NCBI GenBank assembly: GCA_950097015.1
Contig: CATNEN010000001.1
Span: 10,624,001 to 10,688,000, forward strand
Direction: 5' to 3'
Length of the DNA stretch: 64,000 nt
From: Macrostomum hystrix
Lineage: Eukaryota; Platyhelminthes; Macrostomidae
A program made the position numbers and the translations under genes. The notes beneath the pieces are model-generated. The model saw nothing but the letters and a program-made list of their open reading frames with translations. It was not told where the DNA came from and searched no databases. Shown piece by piece: positions 36,060-47,600 of this stretch. The stretch's first letter is position 1. The number at the start of each line of letters is the position of its first letter.

Positions 36060-38183
36060 CTAGCCGCAGGTCTCCGAGACAGAAGCCAGCCTGAAGGACA
36101 CGAAGCCCTGGTCTCCAGTCCAGCTACCATTAGAAACGCAGCCGCCGAGGCAGAAGGAACCTCCGCCTCCGCCGTTGTGTCCGTAGTTCAGTCCGGCGCC
36201 TCCTCCGCTGAAGCCACCGCCTGCGCCAGGAGTTCCTCTGCCCGAGCTGCTCTGAAAACCGCCTCCTCCGCCGCCGCCGAAGCCGCCGTCGCTGGAGCTG
36301 CCACCTCCAGCAACGCCACCCGTCCAGCCGTCGGCCCGACTGCCGCCGCGCTCACCGTCCGAGGAGCTCCGCCTGGGGTTGACGGCCTTGCCCAGCCAGC
36401 CGGCACCGCAGCCACCGTGGCTGAGAGAGGCAGGAGTGGCGTTCGGGTTGTTGAACCCCGGCTGACCATCGGCACCCCCAAATCCCGAGAAAGCGCTGTT
36501 GGACCCGTAGCTGTCCGACCCGTTGACTCCAACTTCGCCCCACTTTCCTGTTTTAAAAAGGTGTTCACAATGAAGACTTCAAATTAGTCAAAAGTACTCG
36601 AGACTACTTTGGTTTGCTAGCGTTCTAAGGATGAGGATGAGTTCTAAGGACAGTAACACCAGCATTATCTGCTAACGATGCGAATTCGAGCGTATCTTAG
36701 TGCAAGGCTTTATTCGGATAAATTTGACAGTTGGTGGAAAATGCAAAAATTATTATTGACCAACCATTGCCGAAGTTGGAGGCACCGCCGCCTCCGCCCG
36801 CGGCCAACAGCAGCAGCAGGTCGGAGCTGCGGTACACGAAGCTGCCGCCGCCTCCGCCGCCTCCTCCTAATTGTGCGGAGGTCGAGCCGCCCATCTGGCC
36901 GACGACGACGGTCAGCCGGGTGCCGGCCGTCAGGTTCGCCCTGGCGCTCACCCGGGCACCCAGGCCTCCTGTTGTGTTCGTAAAGGTGTTGCCGCCACCC
37001 CTGGCTCCCGCAGCCTCGATCAGGTAGCAGCCGGTGGTGCCAATGACCACAGACTGCGTCGAGCCGTTTCGGCCTGTAGCGACACTGTCTGAAAGTAATG
37101 CGACATTGCGATTCGGTTTCGCTATTCAGAGAATCTTCAGGACTTTCTTCCTACCGATGGTCACTGACGGACCAACACGCCAGAGGCTGTCCTCGGCTCT
37201 CCACACCTTCGCACCGACTTCAAAACCCAGGACAATCAGCATCTTGACAATCAGAAGTCCAGACGCAACTGACGATGACAGAGCTTGTCCAGCAAGGATC
37301 AACTGGCAGGCGCGGTCGCGTTGCGCAACGGACACCGCGAAACAGCCGATCTTCTCGCACTCGAACAGGCAGGCCATCTTTGACTTGGCGGCCCTGACCA
37401 CCTGTGCGCCGCTGCTGTCCAGGGCTACCATCTGCGGCCCGTCCGTTGCGTAGTACTTCCGCTCAGCAATGCCTCCCAGTGCTGCCTGCGAGCTGACGGA
37501 GGCTGGAACGCGTTTGACGGCTAGAATGCAGCTCCGATTTGATTGGAAATATTCTTCTGTACACCTTACTGATTGCCACCCGCAACGTACTGAACAAATA
37601 GTAAAAGTCACAGAGAAACTGCTTTCACTTTCGGTAAAACTTTCACGCTGAAACAAGAAATCGGCATAAAAATTTTCAAAGCCAGCAGGCAACTGTCAGT
37701 GCCAACAATCAACTGTCAGTGCCAGCAATCAACTGTCAGTGCCAGCAATAAACTGTCAGTGCCAACAATCAACTGTCAGTACCAACAATTAACTGTCAGT
37801 GCCAGCAATCAACTGTCAGTGTCAGCAATCAACTGTCAGTGCCAGCAATCAACTGTCAGTGTCAGCAATCAACTGTCAGTGCCAACAATCAACTGTCAGT
37901 GCCATCAATCAACTGTCAGTGTCAGCAATCAACTGTCAGTGTCAGCAATCAACTGTCAGTGTCAGCAATCAACTGTCAGTGTCAGCAATCAACTGTCAGT
38001 GTCAGCAATCAACTGTCAGTGTCAGCAATCAACTCTCAGTGCCAGCAATCAACTGTCAGTGCCAGCAATCAACTGTCAGTGCCATCAATCAACTGTCAGT
38101 GCCAGCAATCAACTGTCAGTGCCATCAATCAACTCACCAATCAGCAGGATGAAGGGAATCGATGCGCTAGCTTTCACAGACAT
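36060..38183 (-). CDS. Secreted ALK/LTK-type glycine-rich domain protein, copy 1 (4 exons)
   Basis: Exons: 38183-38138, 37589-37155, 37088-36765, 36547-36060; 1293 bp, 430 residues. Every junction is GT-AG and phase 1. Exon 1 encodes a signal peptide (MSVKASASIPFILLI). Exon 2 encodes a cysteine-containing module (CLFECEKIGCFAVSVAQRD) that resembles a PAN/apple fold weakly. Exons 3-4 encode the glycine-rich domain of the ALK/LTK receptor class: GCYLIEAAGARGGGNTF, GGGGGGGGSFVYRSSD, GGCGAGWLGK, and GGGGGSFCLGGCV. No transmembrane segment or kinase follows; the stop at 36060-36062 comes right after ETCG. In ALK/LTK this domain forms the ligand-binding head, so a secreted ligand-trap or matrix role is conceivable but unproven. 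The first intron is filled by a 20-bp array. A TATATAG sits at 38296-38290. Confidence 0.82.
37692..38136. repeat. 20-bp minisatellite filling intron 1 of glycine-rich gene copy 1
   Basis: About 22 copies of CAACTGTCAGTGCCAGCAAT (variants GTCAG, CCATC, CCAAC). On the gene strand the array begins within four bases of the 5' splice site (GTG|AGTTGATTG). Confidence 0.96.
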
Positions 38184-38289
38184 TTCTGCTAAAATAAATT
38201 GTTCGAAAGACAGGTTTTTTTAGTCTAGATTACAAAACAGATCGTAAAATGCTCTGCGGTTTCTTTCGTTTTTCCTTTCTCTCTACTCT

Positions 38290-38296
38290 CTATATA
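38290..38296 (-). promoter_or_regulatory. TATA-like element of glycine-rich gene copy 1
   Basis: TATATAG on the minus strand, about 107 bp upstream of the start codon at 38183. Motif evidence only. Confidence 0.35.
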
Positions 38297-38847
38297 GCTA
38301 CTCAATGCTGTTACTGACAGTCAGTGGTTGAGTTGTTTCCGTTCTCGCTTCAATTGTGATAGTAGGTAACTTGCAGTAAAGTTAAGCTCAATTTTTGTCT
38401 AAAAATGTTTCAGCGTTTCTGCTGCCTCTGCTGGCATGAAGCATGACAATGAATTGTTGTAAACAAGGTGACGGATTCTTTCTTGGCCTGGTTGACTGAC
38501 CACGGCAAAAATTTTGAGGCCTGCCAGCTGAATGGGCTTGATCCGATTCTCTTCCACAGCAATTGTCTGAATTCTCAAGTTTCAAGACGGCTTGTGTCTT
38601 CGCTGCTGCACATAGTTGTACAAGGCAAAAGATAACACTTTGATTTAGGCTCCAAAATACTTACTTTTTTGCATTCAATTGGCAAATTCAATGGAAACAT
38701 AGACAGAAGATTCTGGGCCTGCTGTGCAATTTTCTGTCACTGAATAATCTGACAGTGGCCCACTGCCCACAAGCAAATTTACTCTAGTTTACTAATTTAT
38801 TAAATATTCTACGACAGGAAATACTGACCACTCAGAATTTAAGAGTA
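38297..38847. other. Intergenic, no gene
   Basis: Unique sequence between glycine-rich gene copy 1 and the 13-bp satellite. No recognisable coding content. Confidence 0.4.
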
Positions 38848-41800
38848 GACCCACTCTCCATTCCCACTCTCCTATCCCACTGTCCCATCCCACTGTCCCA
38901 TCCCACTGTCTCATCCCACTGTCTCATCCCACTGTCTCATCCCACTGTCTCATCCCACTCTCCTATCCCACTGTCCCATCCCACTGTCTCATCCCACTCT
39001 CCTATCCCACTGTCCCATCCCACTGTCTCATCCCACTCTCCTATCCCACTGTCCCATCCCACTGTCTCATCCAACTGTCCCATCCCACTGTCCCATCCCA
39101 CTGTCCCATCCCACTGTCTCATCCCACTGTCCCATCCCACTGTCCCATCCCACTGTCTCATCCCACTGTCCCATCCCACTCTCTCATCCCACTCTCTCAT
39201 CCCACTGTCCCATCCCACTGTCCCATCCCACTGTCCCATCCCACTGTCTCATCCCACTGTCCCATCCCACTGTCCCATCCCACTGTCCTATCCCACTCTC
39301 TCATCCCAATGTCCCATCCCACTCTCTCATCACACTCTCTCATCCCACTATCTCATCCCACTGTCTCATCCCACTGTCACATCCCACTGTCTCATCCCAA
39401 TGTCCCATCCCACTCTCTCATCACACTCTCTCATCCCACTATCTCATCCCACTGTCTCATCCCACTGTCTCATCCCACTGTCTCATCCCACTGTCCCATC
39501 CCACTCTCTCATCCCACTGTCCCATCCCACTCTCTCATCCCACTCTCTCATCCCACTCTCTCATCCCACTGTCTCATCCCACTGTCTCATCCCACTGTCT
39601 CATCCCACTCTCCTATCCCACTGTCCCATCCCACTCTCTCATCCCACTGTCCCATCCCACTCTCTCATCCCACTGTCCCATCCCACTGTCCCATCCCACT
39701 CTCCTATCCCACTGTCCCATCCCACTCTCTCATCCCACTGTCCCATCCCACTCTCTCATCCCACTGTCCCATCCCACTGTCCCATCCCACTGTCCCATCC
39801 CACTCTCCATTCCCACTCTCCTATCCCACTGTCCCATCCCACTGTCTCATCCCACTGTCCCATCCCACTCTCTCATCCAACTGTCCCATCCCACTGTCCA
39901 ATCCCACTGTCCCATCCCACTGTCACATCCCACTGTCTCATCCCAATGTCCCATCCCACTCTCTCATCACACTCTCTCATCCCACTATCTCATCCCACTG
40001 TCTCATCCCACTGTCTCATCCCACTGTCTCATCCCACTGTCCCATCCCACTCTCTCATCCCACTGTCCCATCCCACTCTCTCATCCCACTCTCTCATCCC
40101 ACTCTCTCATCCCACTGTCTCATCCCACTGTCTCATCCCACTGTCTCATCCCACTCTCCTATCCCACTGTCCCATCCCACTCTCTCATCCCACTGTCCCA
40201 TCCCACTCTCTCATCCCACTGTCCCATCCCACTGTCCCATCCCACTCTCCTATCCCACTGTCCAATCCCACTCTCTCATCCCACTGTCCCATCCCACTCT
40301 CTCATCCCACTGTCCCATCCCACTGTCCCATCCCACTGTCCCATCCCACTGTCACATCCCACTGTCTCATCCCACTGTCCCATCCCACTGTCTCATCCCA
40401 CTGTCCCATCCCACTCTCTCATCCAACTGTCCCATCCCACTGTCCCATCCCACTGTCCCATCCCACTGTCACATCCCACTGTCTCATCCCACTGTCCCAT
40501 CCCACTCTCTCATCCCACTCTCTCATCCCACTGTCTCATCCCACTCTCCTATCCCACTGTCCCATCCCACTCTCTCATCCCACTGTCCCATCCCACTCTC
40601 TCATCCAACTGTCCCATCCCACTGTCCCATCCCACTGTCCCATCCCACTGTCCCATCCCACTGTCACATCCCACTGTCTCATCCCACTGTCCCATCCCAC
40701 TGTCTCATCCCACTGTCCCATCCCACTCTCTCATCCAACTGTCCCATCCCACTGTCCCATCCCACTGTCCCATCCCACTGTCCCATCCCACTGTCACATC
40801 CCACTGTCTCATCCCACTGTCCCATCCCACTCTCTCATCCCACTCTCTCATCCCACTGTCTCATCCCACTGTCTCATCCCACTGTCTCATCCCACTGTCC
40901 CATCCCACTCTCTCATCCCACTGTCCCATCCCACTCTCTCATCCCACTCTCTCATCCCACTCTCTCATCCCACTGTCTCATCCCACTGTCTCATCCCACT
41001 GTCTCATCCCACTCTCCTATCCCACTGTCCCATCCCACTCTCTCATCCCACTGTCCCATCCCACTCTCTCATCCCACTGTCCCATCCCACTGTCCCATCC
41101 CACTCTCCTATCCCACTGTCCCATCCCACTCTCTCATCCCACTGTCCCATCCCACTCTCTCATCCCACTGTCTCATCCCACTGTCCCATCCCACTGTCCC
41201 ATCCCACTGTCCCATCCCACTCTCTCATCCCACTGTCCCATCCCACTCTCTCATCCCACTCTCTCATCCCACTGTCTCATCCCACTGTCTCATCCCACTG
41301 TCTCATCCCACTGTCCCATCCCACTCTCTCATCCCACTGTCCCATCCCACTCTCTCATCCCACTCTCTCATCCCACTCTCTCATCCCACTGTCTCATCCC
41401 ACTGTCTCATCCCACTGTCTCATCCCACTCTCCTATCCCACTGTCCCATCCCACTCTCTCATCCCACTGTCCCATCCCACACTCTCATCCCACTGTCCCA
41501 TCCCACTGTCCCATCCCACTCTCTCATCCCACTGTCCCATCCCACTCTCTCATCCCACTGTCACATCCCACTGTCCCATCCCACTCTCTCATCCCACTGT
41601 CTCATCCCACTGTCCCATCCCACTGTCCCATCCCACTGTCACATCCCACTGTCTCATCCCACTGTCCCATCCCACTCTCTCATCCCACTCTCTCATCCCA
41701 CTGTCTCATCCCACTGTCTCATCCCACTGTCTCATCCCACTGTCCCATCCCACTCTCTCATCCCACTCTCTCATCCCACTGTCCCATCCCACTGTCTCAT

Positions 41801-43196
41801 CCCACTGTCCCATCCCACTCTCTCATCCCACTGTCCCATCCCACTGTCTCATCCCACTGTCCCATCCCACTGTCTCATCCCACTCTCTCATCCCACTGTC
41901 TCATCCCACTCTCTCATCCCACTCTCCCATCCCATTGTCCCATCCCACTGTCCCATCCCACTCTCTCATCCCACTGTCCCATCCCACTGTCCCATCCCAC
42001 TCTCTCATCCCACTGTCTCATCCCACTCTCTCATCCCACTGTCTCATCCCACTGTCCAATCCCACTCTCCCATCCCACTGTCCCATCCCACTGTCCCATC
42101 CCACTGTCTCATCCCACTGTCCCATCCCACTCTCTCATCCCACTGTCTCATCCCACTGTCCCATCCCCCTCTCTCATCCCACTCTCTCATCCCACTGTCC
42201 CATCCCACTGTCCCATCCCACTGTCCCATCCCACTGTCCCATCCCACTGTCACATCCCACTGTCTCATCCCACTCTCTCATCCCACTGTCCCATCCCACT
42301 CTCTCATCCCACTGTCTCATCCCACTGTCCCATCCCACTCTCTCATCCCACTGTCTCATCCCACTGTCCCATCCCCCTCTCTCATCCCACTCTCTCATCC
42401 CACTGTCCCATCCCACTCTCTCATCCCACTGTCTCATCCCACTCTCTCACCCCACTCTCTCATCCCACTGTCTCATCCCACTGTCTCATCCCACTGTCCC
42501 ATCCCACTCTCTCATCCCACTGTCCCATCCCACTGTCTCATCCCACTCTCTCACCCCACTCTCTCATCCCACTGTCTCATCCCACTCTCTCACCCCACTC
42601 TCTCATCCCACTGTCTCATCCCACTGTCTCATCCCACTGTCTCATCCCACTCTCTCATCCCACTGTCTCATCCCACTGTCCCATCCCACTCTCTCATCCC
42701 ACTGTCTCATCCCACTCTCTCATCCCACTGTCTCATCCCACTGTCCAATCCCACTCTCCCATCCCACTGTCCCATCCCACTGTCCCATCCCACTGTCTCA
42801 TCCCACTGTCCCATCCCACTCTCTCATCCCACTGTCTCATCCCACTGTCCCATCCCCCTCTCTCATCCCACTCTCTCATCCCACTGTCCCATCCCACTGT
42901 CTCATCCCACTGTCTCATCCCACTGTCTCATCCCACTCTCTCATCCCACTGTCCCATCCCACTCTCTCATCCCACTCTCTCATCCCACTGTCCCATCCCA
43001 CTCTCTCATCCCACTCTCTCATCCCACTGTCCCATCCCACTGTCCCATCCCACTGTCACATCCCACTGTCTCATCCCACTGTCCCATCCCACTGTCCCAT
43101 CCCACTCTCTCATCCCACTGTCCCATCCCACTGTCCCATCCCACTGTCTCATCCCACTCTCTCATCCCACTCTCTCATCCCACTCTCTAATCCCTC
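38848..43196. repeat. 13-bp satellite, left part
   Basis: About 330 copies of CATCCCACTGTCT, with three dominant endings (CTCTCT, GTCTCT-type and GTCCC-type) and rarer variants (CAATGTCC, CACACTC, CCAACTG). The rare variants recur at set distances, for example the CCCAATGTCCCATCC run at about 39306, 39397 (+91) and 39943 (+546, 42 units), showing higher-order duplication. All three plus frames are open for kilobases because the unit has no stop. Confidence 0.98.
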
Positions 43197-43627
43197 TGTT
43201 GTGACGCAGCCCTCACCTCTGCCCTATCATTTTCATATCTTTCTCATTCCCTGCCCCGCCAGTCGGCTAGCGTGCCCCACCCCAGTCATATGTATCGATC
43301 GCCCAGCCTACCCCTAATTGTTAAATGTACATTTCACCCGTGGGCCGGCGCTTGCGTAAGCCCCGGGCGAAGACTTGTTAATTAAATATATATTGACTCT
43401 GCGAAGAGACCCGAGTCTCAACCGTTCCGCCTGTTCACCCTGCATTGCTCATTAATTAAAACAGCCTTCAATTCAATCCAAGTTCAAGCCTCGCTGGGCC
43501 AGTCGTCGGCCGTAAGTACCCTGCGCTCTCTTTTCTGCCATTCCCTGGGAGACGGGACGGGTGGCACCCGACTGGGACCTGGGCTGTCGCAGCTTCCCCA
43601 AAGGCTGTAGGGCCGTGAGACACAACA
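43197..43627 (+). repeat. 5' LTR (431 bp)
   Basis: Begins TGTTGTGACGCAGC and ends GAGACACAACA (TG...CA). A TATATAT at about 43386-43394 is the probable promoter element, placing transcription start near 43420. Confidence 0.95.
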
Positions 43628-43629
43628 AC

Positions 43630-43648
43630 TGGTGCCGTGACCAGGATT
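43630..43648 (+). other. Primer binding site, tRNA-His
   Basis: TGGTGCCGTGACCAGGATT starts two bases after the LTR. Its first ten bases are complementary to the 3' end of animal tRNA-His (CACGGCA plus CCA). Confidence 0.8.
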
Positions 43649-43717
43649 TCAGTTGGTGCTACCGGTGATTCAGTTTTTTGACGTCTGGTTGTAGAGTGAG
43701 AGAGAGTGCTGTGCGTC

Positions 43718-44665
43718 ATGGCCGGATTAGACGATCTCATTGGTGCGTTGACAGCGAGAATCCAGGAACAGCTTCATGTGGGTCAGAGAATCCCTCGTCC
43801 GAATAAATATGTTCCCAGTCAAGATTTTGCGCTCTGGCTGCAGCAATTTAATGCGTACTGCGAGGCCACCCAGATCCCCGAGGATCAGAGGAAACAGACT
43901 TTGTTGAGTCTCCTTGACTTCGGCACGGCCTTCAAGGCAGTGGCCAACATGGAGTTGGACGAGGAGTTAGGTTATGACCAGTTCGTTGAACAGCTGGAGG
44001 CTCGGTTTAGTCAAAATCGAGCGGCTCAGGACTATAAGACGGAATTTCAGAGCAGGAATCAGAGAGACGGGGAGGCTCTTGAGGACTACGCTGACGCTCT
44101 GAAGGAGCTAATGCGCAAGGCGTACCCGGCGCTGCCGGTGGAGCAGAGGGACGAGCTGGCGAAAGACCGCTTCCTCAAGGGGATTCGGGTGCCGGACAGG
44201 GTGCTTGAGAACGTGCTGCTGCAGGACCCTGACACGCTACAGGCCGCCATCCAGCGAGTCCGCCAGACTCTGGCTTCGATGAAGCTGCTGGAAGGAAAGC
44301 GGTCAGTTCACGTGGTGAACAACCAGGCTGCCGCGGCGGCTGAAAGTCAGGCAGCCCGCATGGCCGCGGAGATCGCTAGCTTGAAGGCGGAAATCGCGCA
44401 GCTGAAGCAAGGAGGTGCGTCTGCGCAGGCTGGGAGGCCGAGCCCACAGCCACAGTCAGCAGCAGCGCCTCAGTCGGCCAAGAGCTGTGGAAGGTGCCTT
44501 CAGGCTGGACATTCGACAGCGGAGTGCAGGAATCGGGTGGCATGCTACGCCTGTGGCCAGCCGGGTCACACCCGCGCCAGATGCCCGAATCAACAGGCTG
44601 CTCGGCAGCAGGGAAACGGGATGGGGGCCCGGCTAGGCCAGCGTCCCGGGCCCCGATTTCAGTAA
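43718..44665 (+). CDS. gag: Retrotransposon gag (capsid-nucleocapsid)
   Basis: 315 codons from the first ATG in frame (GTCATGG) to TAA. The central capsid part has the retrotransposon gag pattern (FALWLQQFNAYCEA, ALEDYADALKELMRKAYP, DRFLKGI). The end has two CCHC zinc knuckles: CGRCLQAGHSTAEC and CYACGQPGHTRARC. It forms the virus-like particle and packages element RNA. pol overlaps its 3' end in the -1 frame, and the slippery site lies at codons 299-300, so most ribosomes should end here. Confidence 0.93.
   Translation: MAGLDDLIGALTARIQEQLHVGQRIPRPNKYVPSQDFALWLQQFNAYCEATQIPEDQRKQTLLSLLDFGTAFKAVANMELDEELGYDQFVEQLEARFSQNRAAQDYKTEFQSRNQRDGEALEDYADALKELMRKAYPALPVEQRDELAKDRFLKGIRVPDRVLENVLLQDPDTLQAAIQRVRQTLASMKLLEGKRSVHVVNNQAAAAAESQAARMAAEIASLKAEIAQLKQGGASAQAGRPSPQPQSAAAPQSAKSCGRCLQAGHSTAECRNRVACYACGQPGHTRARCPNQQAARQQGNGMGARLGQRPGPRFQ
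44611..44654 (+). promoter_or_regulatory. Programmed -1 ribosomal frameshift signal (gag-pol)
   Basis: Slippery heptamer G GGA AAC at 44611-44617, in the right phase of gag (GGA AAC are gag codons), fits X XXY YYZ. After a 6-nt spacer a perfect 9-bp GC-only stem follows: GGGGCCCGG (44624-44632) with CCGGGCCCC (44646-44654), loop 13 nt. The pol frame is exactly the -1 frame and is open across this site. Confidence 0.88.
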
Positions 44666-47600
44666 CTGGAAAAGCGCCAGGGCCCTCGACCCAGACCCAC
44701 AGTGTGCTTGGGAGAGCTGGGCTGGGCTACATCGACGCGAAGTTCGAGTCGGGGCCTCTGGTAGCTTGCTTGTTGGACAGTGGGTCCAACGTATCTTTGC
44801 TTAGCAATCGTTTCTTAGAAGCTGAAAATATTAAAGGTCAATTGCAAAACAGTACATTAGATTTTTCTATTTTTACTGCTAATGGTGAGCCGATCGAAAT
44901 TCAGGGAAACATTCAATTTCATTTTTCAATTGGGGAGACAAATTTCACACACGAGTTCCTGGTTGTCGACGGAATTTCACAGCCTTGCATTCTTGGAACA
45001 GATTTTTTTCTAAAGCATTGCATGATTATTGATTTTGCCAAACACTGCCTGCAGACAGAAACCAGCGTGTATCCTTTTCGCCTGTGCGCTGAGAGGCCGC
45101 TTCTTTGTCGTATTGTACTGTGCCAGAATATCCGGATGAGTATGGGAGAGGAGATGCTGATTCCGGTTCGCCTGCAGAGAAAAGGAGCGAAAGGTTTCCA
45201 GTTTCCAGGAATGGTAGAGCCCTGTCGGCAAGGTGAGCGTGAGCACCTCCTGGCCCGGTCCGTGCAGATGCCGAGTCAGGACGGGCATCTGTCAGTCAGG
45301 ATCATGAACATGTCCGAGTCCAGCCTATCAATGAGAAAGGGGGCGCGCATCGGTTGGTTCTCGCCGATCTCAGCGCAGCAGCCGGCAGAGCTGCAGCTGA
45401 ACACTGTGCAGTCTGAGGAGGATTCGTGGAACCCCCTTAGCGAAGTGAAGGAGTGGGGGTCGTGTGGCCTAACGGAGGGTGAGTCGAGGGAGTTCGTGGA
45501 GCTTGTCGCCAGAAACCGTGATGTGTTTGCCAAAGACAGCTCTGAACTTGGCCTGACGGGCCTCTTGTCCCACGAGATTGACACGGGCAGCGCAAAGCCG
45601 GTAAGTGAGCCGCTGCGTCGGCTACCGCCCCACTGGCGAGAGGAAGTCAACAAACAGGTGGATCAGCTTCTGGCCGAAGGCCGCATATTCCCGTGCCAGT
45701 CACCCTGGTCGAGCCCGGTGGTGCCGGTCAAGAAACCGGATGGCAGCCTCCGAATGTGCTTGGATTACAGGCGGCTGAACAGCGTGACTGTGCCGGATCC
45801 GCTACCTCCGCCCAGGATGGACGAGACGCTGGATGCCTTGGGGGGAAACTGCATATTCTCCACCATGGATCTGGCTTCCGGGTACCATCAGTGCCCGTTG
45901 GATCCAAAAGACCAGTTGAAGACGGCCTTCGTAGTGCCGAATCGGGGACAGTTCGCCTGGAATTGCATGAGCTTCGGGCTCAGGAACGCCCCGTCGACAT
46001 TCACGAGACTCATGTCTATGGCGCTATCCGAGGTGAACTGGAAGGAGTGCCTCGTGTATTTCGACGATATTGTCGTCTTTTCTATAACAGTCCGGCAGCA
46101 CTTTGAGCGCCTCTTGCACGTTTTTCAGTGTCTCCGGGCCGCTAACATTAGGCTAAAGCCCGCGAAATGTGTCTTCCTTGCCGACCGGATCAAGTTCCTA
46201 GGTCACGTGATCTCAAAGGATGGAATTGCCGCGAACCCCGAGAAGTGTGCGGAGATTCAAAACTGGCCAAGGCCTTGCAGTGCTGCGAAGGTCCAATCGT
46301 TCTTGGGATTGTGCGTGTATTACAAAGCCTTTATCCCAAATTTCTCCGAAATGGCCGCTCCGCTGTACCGGCTCACCGCGAGCGGAGCAGAGTTTAAATG
46401 GGGCCAAGATCAGGAAGAATCGTTCAACAACTTGAAGGCTGCCCTGTGTTCGCCTAGAGTGATGGCATTCCCAGATTTCTCGCCCGACGCTGGCGAATTC
46501 ATTCTTGACACGGATGCCAGCTCGAGGATCGGAATCGGCGCCGTGCTGTCACAGCGTCAGGCGGATGGATCTGAGAAGGTCATCGCCTATGGGTCACGGA
46601 TGATCCAGCCCAGTGAAAAGAACTACTGCACCACTCGCCTAGAGTTACTAGCAATCGTGCATTTTGTAAAAAAATACCGTTACTACCTGCTTGGGAGAAA
46701 GTTCATAATCAGGTCTGACCACAAAGCGCTGCAGTGGCTCACGAATCTTCGTGATACAGAGGGCCAGTGTGCTCGCTGGCTGCAGATGCTGCAAAATTAC
46801 GAGTTCACCATAGAACACCGAGCCGGGAAACTCCACGGCAACGCGGACTCTTTGTCTCGCAAATACAGGAAGCATTCCGGGCACGAAACCTGTCCGAGCT
46901 GTACGCTGGCGGACTCTCGTGGCGTTAATACCGTCCTTTGCAGTGGACTGGGCAGGGAGGAAATTCAAACAGCCCAGGAAACTGAGTCCAAACTGGAGGT
47001 AATCCGCAGTTTTGTGCACAATGGTAACTCTGAGCTGAGTGCGCCGCCTGTGATGTCATGGGAGGAAAGATGTCTATGGTCTCAACGCCAGCTGATCAGG
47101 CTGGAGGCGCAGGTCTTGGTCGTCAAGGGACCTGACTCGGAGAAGCCAAAAATTGTCTTGCCGCCGAGTCTGTTCCAGAGGGTCTTCAGTGAATTACATG
47201 ACGGGGTTGCTGGAGGTCATCTTGGAGTGAAGAAGACTCAGGCGAAAGTTAAGAGTAGATTCTGGTGGCCAGGGCTCTCGAGAAAGATCGAGGAGTATTG
47301 CCGGAGCTGCGTGCATTGCGCCAGAGCCAAGCCGGGGAAAGCTGGCAGAGCGCCGCTGCAGCCGATAGTATCGGAAGCTCCATTCCAGCGCATCATGAGT
47401 GACATTGTGGGCCCGTTGCCTCGATCGAAGAATGGCTCCAGGTTTGTGCTGACCATTCAGGACTCATTCACGAAGTGGCCGGTCGCTGTGGCGCTCTCGA
47501 ATCAGCGTGCGAGCACCGTGGCGAAGGCGATTTTTGACAACTGGATCGCCCAGTTCGGCTGCCCAGAATTCCTGATAACCGACAAAGGCACCAACTTCGA

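Noticed and set aside
39309-43317. Open frames of about 1300 codons across the left 13-bp satellite
   Set aside because: The 13-bp unit has no stop in any plus frame, so all three frames stay open and give the same 13-residue periodic peptide. No start context, codon bias or domain.
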